This document shows positions 1 to 11,571 of a stretch of 64,000 bases of DNA, piece after piece; positions within the stretch are counted from its first letter, which is position 1, and each line of letters begins with the position of its first letter. The stretch spans positions 62,001-126,000 of the forward strand of contig JALJCO010009080.1 in NCBI GenBank assembly GCA_023101725.1. Reading direction: 5' to 3'. A program made the translations under genes and the position numbers. The notes beneath the pieces were generated by a model. The model was not told the DNA's origin and searched no databases. It worked only from the letters and a program-made list of their open reading frames with translations. This DNA comes from Atherinomorus stipes. Taxonomy: Eukaryota; Chordata; Actinopteri; Atheriniformes; Atherinidae.

Positions 1-699
1 TCTAGTATAAAGTCCATATCGCTTTGATTTACCCTTTTGTCCCTTTCTAGTGGCCTCAGAAACTATCTTAAAATGTCAAACAAGTTTTGCAGTTCAGCCG
101 ATCTCTCCTCAGTTGGGAAATATGCAACCCCTGAGCATGCTCACCAGCCGGGCCGCATGTTGAGTGAAGGGCACATTTACATTAGTTACAAATTCCCACA
201 AATGATGAGGTCAGTGAAGGGGACAGCTGAGATTAAGCAGGCTGGCCTCAGACGTCTGAGGTGTTTTTGAAAATTTAAATCAGAGGTGAAACTGAAACTT
301 AACTTGGCTGAAAACTGAGGTGTGTTTCAGCCTCTTCTCCACATTTCCACACAAACAAAAAGCCTAACAGTTTAAGATGGGTTATTTAGATAATTAAGCA
401 CTTTTCCAGACAGTAATTGTTGTCTCCCAGGAGAAGGAGACAATAAGAGGTTTTTTTAATGAACTCCTACAATCTGCTGATGCCATTATTGAAAGGTTTT
501 GTATTATTTTGTCCTTTGTTCTGTGTGAGTATGGGAGCAAAATCCCATTAAAAAGGTATTACACGTTTTAGATAAACTACAGAACAAAGCCGCTCCAAAA
601 GACTTGCTCATTGGCAGCCCCAAGTGGGAACGAGAGGTAATGAAGGAAAACTCTCAAAGTATCAGAACGTCAAGACTCAGGAGGCTTCATGCTTACAAA

Positions 700-900
700 C
701 AGAATTAGAATTAGAATCAGAATTAGAATTACAAATTAGAATGCTTTATTGTCATTGTACACAATGTACAACAGAATTTAAAAGACAACTCTAGTGGTGC
801 AAAACACATAAAATACAGATGTAAAATTAGGCAAGTGACAACATACCATAAAAAACAATAAATAAGGAAACAAACAGGAACAGAATTTAAAAGAAATACT
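700..900. repeat. GAATTA simple repeat joined to a dispersed fish repeat
   Basis: Positions 700-745 are imperfect tandem copies of a hexamer close to GAATTA. They run into a stretch containing TTTATTGTCATTGTAC, a form I know as the end of a very common teleost interspersed repeat. The class is not determined. Confidence 0.5.
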
Positions 901-1000
901 AAAATAAAAAGAAAGGGAAAAAAAGGGGGGGGAAAATTTAAAAAAAAAAGAAAAAAAAAAAGGAAATAAGGGAAAAAAAAAAAAAAAAATAGGAAAAATG
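890..1000. repeat. Polypurine A/G tract
   Basis: About 110 nt are almost wholly A and G, with runs of up to 18 A and 8-9 G. It is low-complexity sequence with no coding potential. Confidence 0.75.
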
Positions 1001-1375
1001 GATAAATTAAGATTGAGGGGGGGTTTGGGAAAAATATTTTTAAATTATTATTTTATATTATTATTTTATATATGACTAGGGGTAGTATCTTTAGTTTTCT
1101 ACCCCCTCTCTGTGGAACCGGCTCCCAGTTTGGCTTCGGAAAGTGGTCCAACTTTCAGATCAGGCTGTTATCATTTCTTATTGGTAAAGTTTAGGGCAGC
1201 TTGGTGACCTTTAAGGCTCATTGAATACGCCTACAGAGGGAGAATTATGCCCTCTTTGTCCTTTTTGTGCACATTTTGATCCATTTTCAGATTATTGGTT
1301 ATATAAATATACAAAATTATCATGTCAGGTATTATTGGTTTTGAATTAAAAATAAAAAATAAAAAACAAACAAAA

Positions 1376-1665
1376 CTGTTTCCCACATTAGAGCACCTTT
1401 TATTATTTTAAAATGCCTTTTTGTTTTGTTTTTGTCTGGTTTAAAGTTGATTTCCTGAGTCTGTCAAAGACAAATTTCTGTCATCACTCGGGACAGACAA
1501 TAAAGTTCCACCTTCCTACATTTCCCATGAACAGAGGACCAACATACCTGTCAACAGGTGCAGACGTCTGATTGGACGTTACAGAAACACCTGATTGCAG
1601 TGATTGTCTAAAAGTGTTGCTCAACAACATTTTAACTTTGGTGCTTGTTTATTTTTATTTATCGC
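1376..1665 (-). mobile_element. Mariner-like MITE fragment (reverse copy)
   Basis: The segment around 1525-1650 is a reverse-complement match to the interior of the elements at 31426-31927 and 58865-59393, sharing the core AACACCTGATTGCAGTGATT and the stretch that reads CAACAGGTGCAGACGTCTGA. Terminal repeats are not evident at either side, so this is a truncated or diverged copy. Confidence 0.65.
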
Positions 1666-2279
1666 TTGTTTGTTCATCAGGTATTTTCTTTGTTTTCGTT
1701 TCATTATAAAGAAATAGGAGTGGGATTTAATAAGTTTTCTTCTTCCCACAGTACTTTTCATGCATATTCAATCTATTAGCTATTGTGCATCGGAGGGCCC
1801 GGGCGGGATTTGGTCCCCAGGCTCCCGGGTGAGAGTCACGCGCGCTGACCATTCAGCCAAAGGGACATCTCTGTGGCCCAAGACGCATCATCACTCGGAG
1901 GCAGTGACAGAACTGACAACTGCCGCACTGATTATATGTTGCTTTAATTTAGTTTTTTTTTTTTCTTTTGTGATAAGATGACAGCTATGTGCTAATCTTC
2001 TTTTGTGAAAAACTCTTGCCTGGAATGTATGAATAAGTAAAACACACAGATTCCAAGATCACAGAGCTGTATGCTTCAGTTATGGTATGTGTTATCATTC
2101 AAGATGAAATGAGATGCTGCGACATATAACTGACATGGATTACTGAGGTTCAAATATCTTTTGTTATAAAGATACTTTCTGTAATTGAATTGCTGTAAAT
2201 TCTTTCTAATGCGGCTCCACAGTAAAGCAGCTGCAGGTTCTCTCTCTCAAAAACTTGCCATATATTTTGGAAACAGCTC

Positions 2280-2845
2280 GCGCCGTGCAGGCTGTTTTTC
2301 GCAGTTTTTATTGTGTTCCGTCTTTAATCATTAACTCGGCGCAGGAGACGCAACCACAGCAGTTTGCGCTCCAATCACTGCACATTACTCCCACACCTCT
2401 CGTTTACGACTAATATCTGTTCCTGGAGAATGAATGTCATTCTCCTCTTTGGGGTTTCAGAGCCATGTGTTAGTTAGTGGAGCTCCTGACCCTCCCACTG
2501 GCGCGTGCATCGCCGCCGGGCAGCGCTCCAAGCAGGCGGGGCCGCTGACGTCTCCAAGACGACCAAACCTTAAAGCCCTCACTTTGAGTGTTGGAGAGGG
2601 AATGAGCGGAAATAGTAGACACACACCAGGAATCATGAAGTTCTTGGAGGACTAAGAAGGTGGAATAAGCTTCGGAGCGCGTGACGCGCGTCTCTAGTTT
2701 CACTTTTGCGCTTTCTTTCTTTCTTTCCTTCTTTCCTGCACTGAGTCCGTAAAGCTGCAGCTCTGGAGGCGCTGACAACCCTCCAAACTTCAGAGGCAGC
2801 AGCAGCTTATTTCCTCTTCTGGACATCGCATCAGCTGAGAGACAG
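2280..2845 (+). promoter_or_regulatory. CpG-rich putative promoter of esr2
   Basis: This block is much richer in G+C and CpG than the AT-rich flanks. It has clusters around 2280-2350, 2510-2555 and 2675-2710. A GC-box-like GGCGGGGCC lies at about 2535-2543 and a CRE-like TGACGTCT at about 2546-2553. No TATA box is obvious, which fits a CpG-type promoter. It is upstream of, and in the same orientation as, a likely splice donor at 2845/2846. Promoter function is inferred from composition and position only. Confidence 0.45.
2641..2845 (+). other. esr2: Putative untranslated first exon of esr2 (5' edge unknown)
   Basis: The sequence ends in a strong donor, ACAG|GTGGGTGAG, at 2845/2846, and lies in the CpG-rich block. 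The next coding exon begins with a clean acceptor at 25418/25419 and 74 nt of untranslated sequence, so at least one upstream noncoding exon must exist. This is the best candidate seen. The 5' limit given is arbitrary. A CT-rich tract at 2710-2737 lies inside it. An alternative first exon elsewhere in the 22 kb upstream cannot be excluded. Confidence 0.38.
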
Positions 2846-4394
2846 GTGGGTGAGGAAACATTTATTACTTTTGCATGAACGGAAGGAGAACAACAGTCTG
2901 CGCGCGCTGCAGTTTGGAGTGAAAACACTCCGACAGGTGTTGCTCAGAGAATTCCGATCACACTGATAAGAATCTGGAGCTTCTCTCACGCAAGTTTGCG
3001 CCATGTAGAGTTCAGTGTTACATTTGGGTTTAACTGTGTCGATGTTCACAATTACAAATAATCCAAAAGGTTGTTATTCATCAAGCATTTATTTCCGTCT
3101 GTGATAAGAAGTTTCTTTAAAAACTACTGGAAAGATGACAGCAGCTCAGTTTAACGTTTCAGCAAATGAAAGGAAATATTTCTGATTAAGTATGCATGAA
3201 TCTCTACAAAGACAGAACAAGACAAGGATGTGAGGGTCAGAACAAGGTCTGATCTGGAGGAGCTGCCCTTTTCCCTCTGAATGTAGAATACTGGGATTAT
3301 CATTGATTTATAGAAGCATCAGTTCTAAACAAGTGTGTATTTCCCTCCTAAATGGCCTAAAACAAGGTGTAAATGAGACAAAGTTATGTTTGAATTAGTA
3401 TTCATTTTGAACTTTTGCCTTGGCATCAGTTTAGTGGTTGCTGAAAACCCACATTTCTTTATATGGATGAGCAGACTTCAGATGCGCACACGGAGAAAAA
3501 AAAGTGAGTTTTCCTTGCAGGCAAAATGCACAATATCTTCATTGGAAATCATTATGAACATTAACAGCAAAGATAAAAAAAAAAAGTCTCAATCCTCTAT
3601 ATAACTGCTCAATTAGCATATATAATATATATATATATAAAGCAAACCCATTAAAAAAGTCATTTGTGTGCAAAAACTGATCATTTTATAGCAGTCTGCA
3701 GATACTGAAAAGTTGAATTGGACATTTCATCCAATGAATCACATCAGTTTTCTCGGCTCAGCTTTAAAACACATTACTTGAAGATTTTTGCTGTTTTTTA
3801 ACCGAAAATTAAATTTTTATATAATTCCTGCATGTTTTTCCTTACAAAACTTTGACCTTAGATCTATTTTGTTATTTTAATTTTAATCTGAAGGCTGTAA
3901 CGTTAAATTGTTTGTCTGTGGTTCCCTTCCAGGGATTTATTACAGTATTCTCCTCCACGGGTTATTACAGCGCGATGGTATTTATTTATAAGGGTTTGCT
4001 GTTTAATCTGTTGACGCCGGCTGTGATTAGTTTATCACACCAGGCAAACTTATCTGCTGCTGTTCTTGAGGCTCCACATGGAGAGCACTGAGGATGTGAG
4101 CTCGGCAGCCTCCTCTCCACAGCCTTGAGACTGCTCATGGTGTAATTATAATCTGGCTGTTGCTGTAAATACCAGATTCCTTTTCCACTCACAAATATCT
4201 GAGATGTGAGGGAGGTGAAAGCATGCATGTGTGTGGAGGGAGGATGGAGGGAAGTCCTGCCTTACCAGAAATAAGAATTCAGACTTGAGCACATCCTCTT
4301 CCGTTCTCTGCTTTTTTATTTTAGCTGGAAAAAATTCCTCCGGTCGGCGCTGAAATTTTTGTCAAGGCCACTCCATTCAACGGTTCCTGATCTG

Positions 4395-4417
4395 CCCCCC
4401 CCCCCCCCCCCCCCCCC
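4395..4417. repeat. Poly-C homopolymer, 23 nt
   Basis: An uninterrupted run of 23 cytosines in intronic sequence. Its length may be inexact, since such runs are hard to sequence. Confidence 0.9.
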
Positions 4418-4989
4418 ACCTCTCCAACTCAGTCCAGCCCAACGATTGTCCATCATCCTGATAGCAGAATACAGAGTGTGACTTAAACATGGCAGTAGCT
4501 ACAAAAAAAAAAGCTGCAAACGTTTGTTTGCTGCGTCCACGCTCGCTGGCTGTTTCCAGGCAGGTAAAGCAGCATCCGAGGAGCTCGTCATGCTTCAGAC
4601 GTACCACCGGTCACATTCGCTCTCAAAATGACTGAAATTATTCCTATTAGAGATTCCAACTTAACTGCTGGTGACGTGCCACTAAAGCACGCTGTCAGCA
4701 TCTAAACTCTGTCTCTTCACCCCCTTAAAAGTCTCCCATGTTCCACTTAATAGTTTATTCCAAAGATTTAGTTACTGTATGAAAAAAAGGACATGGTGTT
4801 AGAATATCTCAATATGACTGTTTACATGTTCCCTTATTAGAAATTAATGAACATGATATCGTGATACAGCCAGTATCCTGACCCAGCCGACTGCAGAGCT
4901 GCAGGACGCAGTGGCCATGTTCACTTCAGTCTAACTTATCTTTACATATTTCAAGTGATTCTTGGAGCTAACTAAACAATGTTTCATCT

Positions 4990-5625
4990 AGGGATGCATG
5001 CTATTGGAATTTCGGCTGATATCCGATATGCCGATATTTTAAAACTCATGTGGCCGATAACCAATACAGATACTGATATTAAAACTGAAAAAGATAAGCA
5101 ATCATTGCAAATAGCAGTTTTGTTTTCCGTTTCTGACACTGAAAAATAGAGGTGAAAATATTGATACACTGAAATATCACATTTTATGCAAATATCAAAT
5201 CGATATTTAAAAACATGGTATCGATCTATTTTACTTACAGAATCTCACAAGATTTAATCGTACTGTTACAAAATCTCAATATTTCATGAATTCTTGCAAG
5301 ATTTCTGAACAGAACGATGAAATATTGCAAGATTTCCTTAGTAAAATAGATCAATACTGCATTTTTAAATGATAAAAATAAATAAATAAATAATTAATTT
5401 TGTTTGTGTTGCACTTTACATTAAAAGCAATCTCAAAGTGCTACAATAAAAAAATTGCAAAATTTTTGTGAATTCTTGCGAGATTTCCTGACAGAATGAT
5501 GAAATATTGTGAGATTTCGTTAGTAAAATAGATCAATACAGCGATTTTAAATGTCAAGATGATATCAGCATACAGTATGAAAATATTGCAAAATTTCAGT
5601 GTATCAATATTTTTCCCACCCCTAG
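4990..5625. mobile_element. Nested hAT-like MITE fragments
   Basis: At 4990-5075 the sequence begins AGGGATGCA and carries several GCCGATA-type motifs, as in the element at 24557-24960. Inside or next to it, 5150-5624 is bounded by inverted ends, AATATTGATACACTGAAAT on the left and the complement TTTCAGTGTATCAATATTTT on the right. The same ends bound the element at 6808-7036. No transposase frame is present. Confidence 0.6.
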
Positions 5626-5663
5626 TCTTTAGAAGTTTTGCATTCTAGTAAATCTTAAAATAA

Positions 5664-5664
<1 letters not shown>

Positions 5665-5703
<39 letters not shown>
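5665..5703. repeat. (TA)n microsatellite
   Basis: About 39 nt of alternating T and A. Confidence 0.9.
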
Positions 5704-5707
<4 letters not shown>

Positions 5708-5817
5708 GTATTGCTTGTAATAAGCAAAAAAATTCTGCCAATAGAGCAAACAAAATTTTCTTTATAAGATTTCTTTAAATAAGATGCATTGTCTTAAAAA
5801 AGTTCTTATATCTCACT

Positions 5818-5880
5818 GAAATGAAGTGAAATGAAATGAAAAATACTTTATTTATCCCAAGAGGGAAATTCAGTGTTGTA
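5818..5880. repeat. GAAAT-repeat joined to common fish repeat end
   Basis: Short GAAAT repeats are followed by ATACTTTATTTATCCC and GGGAAATTCAG. The same combination appears in both arms of the palindrome at 56539-56939. It is a widespread fish transposable-element terminus; class undetermined. Confidence 0.6.
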
Positions 5881-6339
5881 ATAGACTTTCTCTCCTTTTT
5901 GAAAAATGTTCCTCTTTAAAGAACCTTCCGATGTTGCATCTTCACTATTTTTCTAAAGGGTAAATGCTATGAATGAGGTAATGGAACTTGAAATACAAGA
6001 CAGACCCACCATTAATCAATATAAAATACTATTCCAATCTCTAAATATTCAATGAAACTCCAACCAATCCTTGAAGTGGGGTGCACCTCTAGGATTGTCA
6101 ACGGACCTGCCTGTAGACTTTGATTCTGCATTGGGAGGCAGAGGGAATAAGGGGGTGTGTCTTAGAAGTGAGGCAGGACTGTTTATATTCAAATTATCTT
6201 GCTGTGCTTTCTGAAATGCAAGATTGGTAAAGGTTGCTTTAAGTAATTTTGTCTTATTTAGAGTGTGATGAGATTTTTTGACTAGAAATTAGAAAAATGT
6301 ACTTGGTAAGATTTGAGTGTTTGCAGTGCACTCTGCTCC

Positions 6340-6500
6340 CACAGTTTCAGTTTCTCTGGGACTGAGAGCTTTGAGATGGCCTCTCCAGAGCACTGACTTT
6401 CAGACACTTTGTGAGGACTCTGGCTGTATGCTTCGGGTCATTGCCCAGCTGGAAAACCCATTTATGTCCAGGCATCAACATCCTGGGTGATGGCTTGAGA
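6340..6500 (-). pseudogene. Tc1-like transposase fragment
   Basis: The minus-strand translation contains WVFQLGNDPKHTARV followed by LERPSQS, a clear match to the C-terminal part of Tc1-family transposases. The residue at the second catalytic aspartate position is Gly (FQLGND instead of the usual QQD-N-D pattern), so it would be inactive. Only a short fragment survives. Confidence 0.75.
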
Positions 6501-6556
6501 CTGGATATAATATATAATCGTTTATGTTGTCTGGATAATAGGAAATGTTCTGTCAC

Positions 6557-7403
6557 GGATGTGGTTTGGATATAAAAAGAACGCCACGGACCAGATGCCA
6601 GTTGTTTATGAAGTAGGGCTGTGAGATATACTGATGTGATATCGCAATATGATATTTACATAAGAGAGATATGATATTTACACATATTGTTATATCGCAG
6701 GATTAGTTGTGCACATTTTTTTTTCTTTATTTTCAGTTGAGGTGCATCTGGGTCATTACCCGGATGCACCTTGACTGACTACAAAAGGGTCCCCTGATGA
6801 TTTAATAAGGGTGGGAAAAAATATCGATACACTGAAAAATCGCAAGATTTTGTAACAAAGCAATGAAATCTTGCGGTATTTTGTGAAATCTCATGAAATT
6901 TCGTAACAGAACGATAACATTTCGCGAGATTTCTTTTGTGAAATAGGTCGATACCGCGTTTTTAAATATAGATATGGTATCGGCATATGAAAATATCGCA
7001 ATATTTCAGTGTATCAATATTTTTTTCCCACCCTCATTATTTAAACTGTCTGGAAGACAATCCTCCCCAAGACTTTTACAAAGAAATCATAAAAACCAGC
7101 CAACTATCTAACAAACATTTCTAACCAGTGTTTCATCAGTTGCATCACTGCAGTGGAGCGATACCTTCACGCTAAACATGTTTCAATACTAAAGAACAGG
7201 TGTTTGATATGAAATGAAACTTTCAGACAAATTAGGGTAAAAATACTGGTTTATATCGTATATCGTCATCTAAAATAAATATATCGTGATATGATATTTG
7301 GTCCATATCGCCCATTAAGTATGCCGGTTTCCAGGGGCGTTTTTCAGCACCACACCTACACCAGCAGTACGTTCTGTTGTCTTTTTATATCCAAACCACA
7401 TCC
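6557..7403. mobile_element. Inverted-repeat structure enclosing hAT-like MITEs
   Basis: Positions 6557-6580 and 7380-7403 are perfect 24-bp inverted repeats (core GTGGTTTGGATATAAAAAG). Between them lies a hAT-like MITE at about 6614-7317, beginning TAGGGCTGTGAGATA and ending near ATATCGCCCAT. That MITE encloses a second one at 6808-7036, with GGGTGGGAAAAAATAT at one end and the complementary ATTTTTTTCCCACCC at the other. No transposase is present. Confidence 0.65.
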
Positions 7404-7823
7404 ATGCGACAGAAGCTGCCCCTCTTTAAGGTACAAGGTCCTCGGTTTGGGTTTGATGGTCTTCTTGTTGAGAAGGAATTACTCATGTCTGGTACGTGTC
7501 TGCCACGTGTCTCCATGTTTGTTCACGATGGCAGCCTGAACTGCAGCATTAATGATGGAGGCAGATGTTAACATGACCAACTCGTCCTGCTTGGAAAAAA
7601 ATTCTAAATAAAGGAAAAATTTAGTACCTAAAGTGCTACCTTTATTTGTTTTATAAATCATTTCAAACTGCATTTACATATTGCAATTTTAATATAAACT
7701 ATTAATCGAATTTACCAAGCAAAAATGCTATGTCATTATTCAGATAGAGTTATATCGGAATATGAGATTTTGGTTAAGATTTTTATATAATGATGATAGT
7801 AATTACAGCTTCACTAAAATATG

Positions 7824-7842
7824 CCCCCCCCCCCCCCCCCCC
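7824..7842. repeat. Poly-C homopolymer, 19 nt
   Basis: Uninterrupted run of 19 cytosines in AT-rich intron sequence. Confidence 0.9.
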
Positions 7843-9721
7843 ATTATTGCAGCATTTAGCAAATAACAATAGAAATAATTTTGCTAATCCCAACTGACCT
7901 AAAACAGGAGAAGTTTAGTCTGATTTAATTTCTAAATGTGAAGGGAAAAAGTTTTATGTATCTTTTTTTTTTCTTCTTACAGTGTGTGTAAACTTCTGGT
8001 CTTGCATCCCTTGAAAAAGTGTAAATAAATCAAGGTTAGACTCCTGCAGACCAATCCCAGTCATTCTAAACACAAGCTGAGCTGATAATATGATAATAAA
8101 GTCCTTCTGTTTAATTCATTTGCATGATAGGGAAGTGCGATACTGCAGGATTTGGTATCATATTGATACCAAGTAAAAAAAGGCTTAGTACAATACTTTT
8201 TTAACAGAGCTGTCAAAATGAATGTGTTAATGCAAAGAGATTTTTCTGCTGATTTAATGCATTCATTTTTCCACAACATTAAAGGATAAACTACAAAGAT
8301 ATTACTCACACATTTTACATACTTATTAATTCTAATAACATCAAGTCATGTTAAAAATAGCAAGTTTTTCCAATGGAGTTCTGTACAGATGCAACATTTT
8401 GCTGTGCTAGTGCATCTGCCTTTTCCTTTCTTGACTTGCTTTCTTTTTCTTTTTTCTTTTTTGGTCACCCCTTATTGTTTCTGTTCTTAACCCCTTCTTT
8501 CCTCTTGTCAGGTTCAACAACATTATGTAAAATACAGTTATGAACAAGCATTCAATTAAATAAAAATAAATAAAGTAAATAAATTCAGAATATCAAGAGG
8601 AGCCTTTTATTCATAAAGCTCCTTTAAATGGATATTGTGTAAGTTCTCCTGTGTTTTATTCACAAAAACTGATTATTTGGTTCAAAAGTGTTTTTTCATT
8701 AATCAGTAATCACTCCCATCAACAAACTGAAGTGCTCCTCTAAGTTCTAAATTTGCCGTTCGTATCATTCATTTACACATCGAGCGGGGCGGCTCGGTGG
8801 AGGCTGCCATGTCGTATCGCCATGTTTTTGCGTTCGGGAGAAGCGTGACAGTAGGAAAACACAGAAACTCAACAGACACACCGGAGTTTTCAGCTCAGTT
8901 CGAGGTAATGCCTTTGAAAAGTCACCGCGCTGCAGTGGGGAGAAGCTAGCGTCTCACTGATGCTGGGTTCACGTGCAGTCGGGCAGACGGCCGTTGGTAA
9001 CAAACCAGATGTCATTTTAATCAATGAAGCTGAGCGAAAGACGGTAAAACATGGGTCAGGGAAAACAATACGACATCGCCATGACAACAAATCAGATGTG
9101 GACTGATGTCACTGTAACTGACGGACCACGTCTTCACATAGAGGCCGGTGATAACTTTACATGCATCGGCTGTCGTCGGTCTGCCCGGTTTCACGCGAAT
9201 GCAGCATGAAAAGTACGAGGGAGCTGCTCGCGATTACACAGTGTCCCTTTAAGCAAAGCAAATCTGTTCAACACAACAAATCAGCCAGATTATCATTCTG
9301 CTGCTGCCATGCTGGACAGGACAAGTTAGACAAAAAAAATAAAATAAATAACATCCTATTGTTGACAGGTATGCCACTAAGAGACACCTCCTGCTACTCC
9401 TCTCTGCATTCTGGCTCGTAGCTCCCACATCTCCCTCCTCAGCCTCACTCCTTCCTCTTCAGCTTCAGCATAAAGCCTGCCGGAACGATTGCGAGTGCAG
9501 CCCCATCTGGCGTTAGCATTTTTTCTGGAAATGTCAGGTGCTTTGTTCTATCTTTATTTTATAATTTACGACCATGGTGCGCTTTGAAAACACATTGGGC
9601 CAAATGTTTGCCTGTATAAAAACGTGAGCTATGTCACTGCACACACACAAAAGTGTACAAACTGATCTACCAACAGCGTACTAAAGAATTTAGTCTTTCA
9701 AATGTGCTAAATAGCGCCTCT

Positions 9722-10258
9722 TATGCATTTTGCACCTCTACTTCAATGAGTTTGCAATATGGGTTTGTTTACACGCAATAGTGTGATGGCAGGAGAAAAT
9801 GTAAATATATAAATTTATCACGCACAAGGGGATTTATCAACCGTGAGACGCATTGTCTTGCTGGTTTTGCGTATATTTTAACACGTCTGAAAAGCAGGTT
9901 CAAACTGGCAGCTCCAATGGCTTCAACTTCTGAGAGGGACGATCCTCCACACGCATAAATCTGGTTAAAAATCATTTTTCATGAGCAGTGAGGGCAACGT
10001 ATTTAGTTCTCATTGTTGAATGCAATAAATTTAACACGGGTGTTAAATATTCTGGATAAATGAAACAGATGAGAACTAAAGCTGCATTAATTGTGTCTCT
10101 TTATTTCCCCTTTTTCCAATGTCACATTTTTTCTTGGATTTTAGCGGCTGGACAGGATCACAGTAATCTGGCAGCCGGAGCCGATGGAGCCATTTGGCAC
10201 TGGGCTAAAGTGCGCACCTCATGCATAATAGAGACCATGTCGGAGCTGGAGACACTTT
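9722..10258 (+). repeat. Dispersed repeat, copy 1 (same family at 49258-49703)
   Basis: This segment and 49258-49703 share extended similarity in the same orientation, for example GGCAGCTCCAATGGCTTCA and TTTTCATGAGCAGTGAGGGC in both. Both end in a stretch with AAAGTGCGCACC. Short open frames here are not conserved between the copies, so a noncoding transposon remnant is likely. The family is not identified. Confidence 0.7.
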
Positions 10259-10289
10259 AGGATTATCATTAGAATAATATACACATTTC

Positions 10290-10292
<3 letters not shown>

Positions 10293-10323
<31 letters not shown>
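10293..10323. repeat. (AT)n microsatellite
   Basis: About 31 nt of alternating A and T. Confidence 0.9.
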
Positions 10324-10327
<4 letters not shown>

Positions 10328-11049
10328 CATAGAGCTTTCTGTGAATTCTGTGTCAAAATGTTTATTTTGAGGAATACAGAGTTCAGTTATCACGACATAA
10401 ATTCTTTTGTTTGTTTGGTTTAACTGTCTGTATTACCTGACTTTCTTTGAAGTCATAAGAGGCAGAAAAAAACACCTGTCCGGTTTAATCAATGTGTCAC
10501 CCCACTCTTAGTTACTTAAGTAATGTATTTTAAAAGTTAATTGTTGCACACTCCACACAAACAGATCTCCTTTGGGTGCTGGTGCTACCATGTGATATGT
10601 GCATGACAGCCCCTCATTAACTGGGTTTTATTGATAATGCAATAACTAAGTTTTGTGCTTATGGCACTTTGTTATATTTTCCTCACTGTATTTTAAATGG
10701 AGATGGATGTAATTACAATGTACAGTATGTAGCCTAAATAACAGCACTTTCTATGCAACAATGTTGCATAAAAATGTGTTCATTGCAGCATTTCAAGCTT
10801 TAAGTGTCACCAATTGCTTTATTGATCACCCAGTTTCCTAAAAGCACTTGCACAAAATAAAACATTGTTGTGGGTGCCCCACGCCATGGGTGTCGGGCCT
10901 GTGGTGGTCATGGCCCCGATGAGCTGTCGTGGGTGTCCCTTTTCTTTTTTTCTGGAAGGTGGCAACTCTACTTGTAGATCAAATCTCTAAATTCACAGCT
11001 GAGACCACGAATACCTTAAAAAATTACAGCATCAACTAAATGTAACAAG

Positions 11050-11571
11050 TGGTTAGAGTGTATCTCTTCCCGGGAACAGTCATGTGGCTGTCATACTGCC
11101 ACATTTCAATGCTAAATTGAAATATTATGCATCCTTATTTCCGTCATTCATCACATTTATCTTGTCAGTGAGAAGAAAGCCAACTGTGGGTCCGTTTTAT
11201 TCCCAGACTGGATTGGAGCTGCTCGGGTGTTTACTCCCGTCTTATTCCGGTGCCTGTCAGTATCCAGTTTGGTTCTGTTCGTCTCACAAGAAAACTTTTC
11301 TTCTTTGGGGTTTGAGAGGCACCCGTTTCTGCATCTTTTAGCGGCAGTCGTCAGTATTGTATCGATGTGCGCGGACATGTGCTGGCGGATACCGGCACAG
11401 CCAGACGAACGAGAATGTGCAGCTCATCTCCCCCACACGCAGTGTGTTAGAGAACCGCAGTGAAGAAAGATCAGTTCATTCTACACATCAGACAACTGTA
11501 AGAGCATGTGGAAGAAAGAAAAGAATAGTGTTTAACATTTAGACTTGCGCAATGCACCTTTAAGGTTGAAA
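11050..11571 (+). repeat. Dispersed repeat, copy 1 (inverted copy at 35353-35995)
   Basis: The reverse complement of 35353-35995 matches this segment over most of its length. Shared landmarks are TTCCCGGGAACAGTCAT at one end and GCGCAATGCACCTTTAA at the other. No conserved open frame links the copies. It looks like a non-autonomous DNA element; family not identified. Confidence 0.7.

Larger units (their letters stand above)
1..2279. other. Upstream flank, repeats only
   Basis: No gene is supported here. It holds a GAATTA-type simple repeat running into a dispersed fish repeat (700-900), an A/G-rich tract (890-1000), a minus-oriented mariner-like MITE fragment (1376-1665), and a repeat fragment at about 1788-1890 that recurs near 11945-12040. 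Open frames are short and unlike known proteins. Confidence 0.6.

Noticed and set aside
1760..1981. Small plus-strand frame upstream of the gene
   Set aside because: It falls within a dispersed repeat fragment that recurs near 11945-12040 and has no homology.
2470..2928. Minus-strand frame of 152 codons over the CpG-rich block
   Set aside because: High G+C lowers stop frequency. The translation has no recognisable domain, and the strand opposes the receptor promoter reading.
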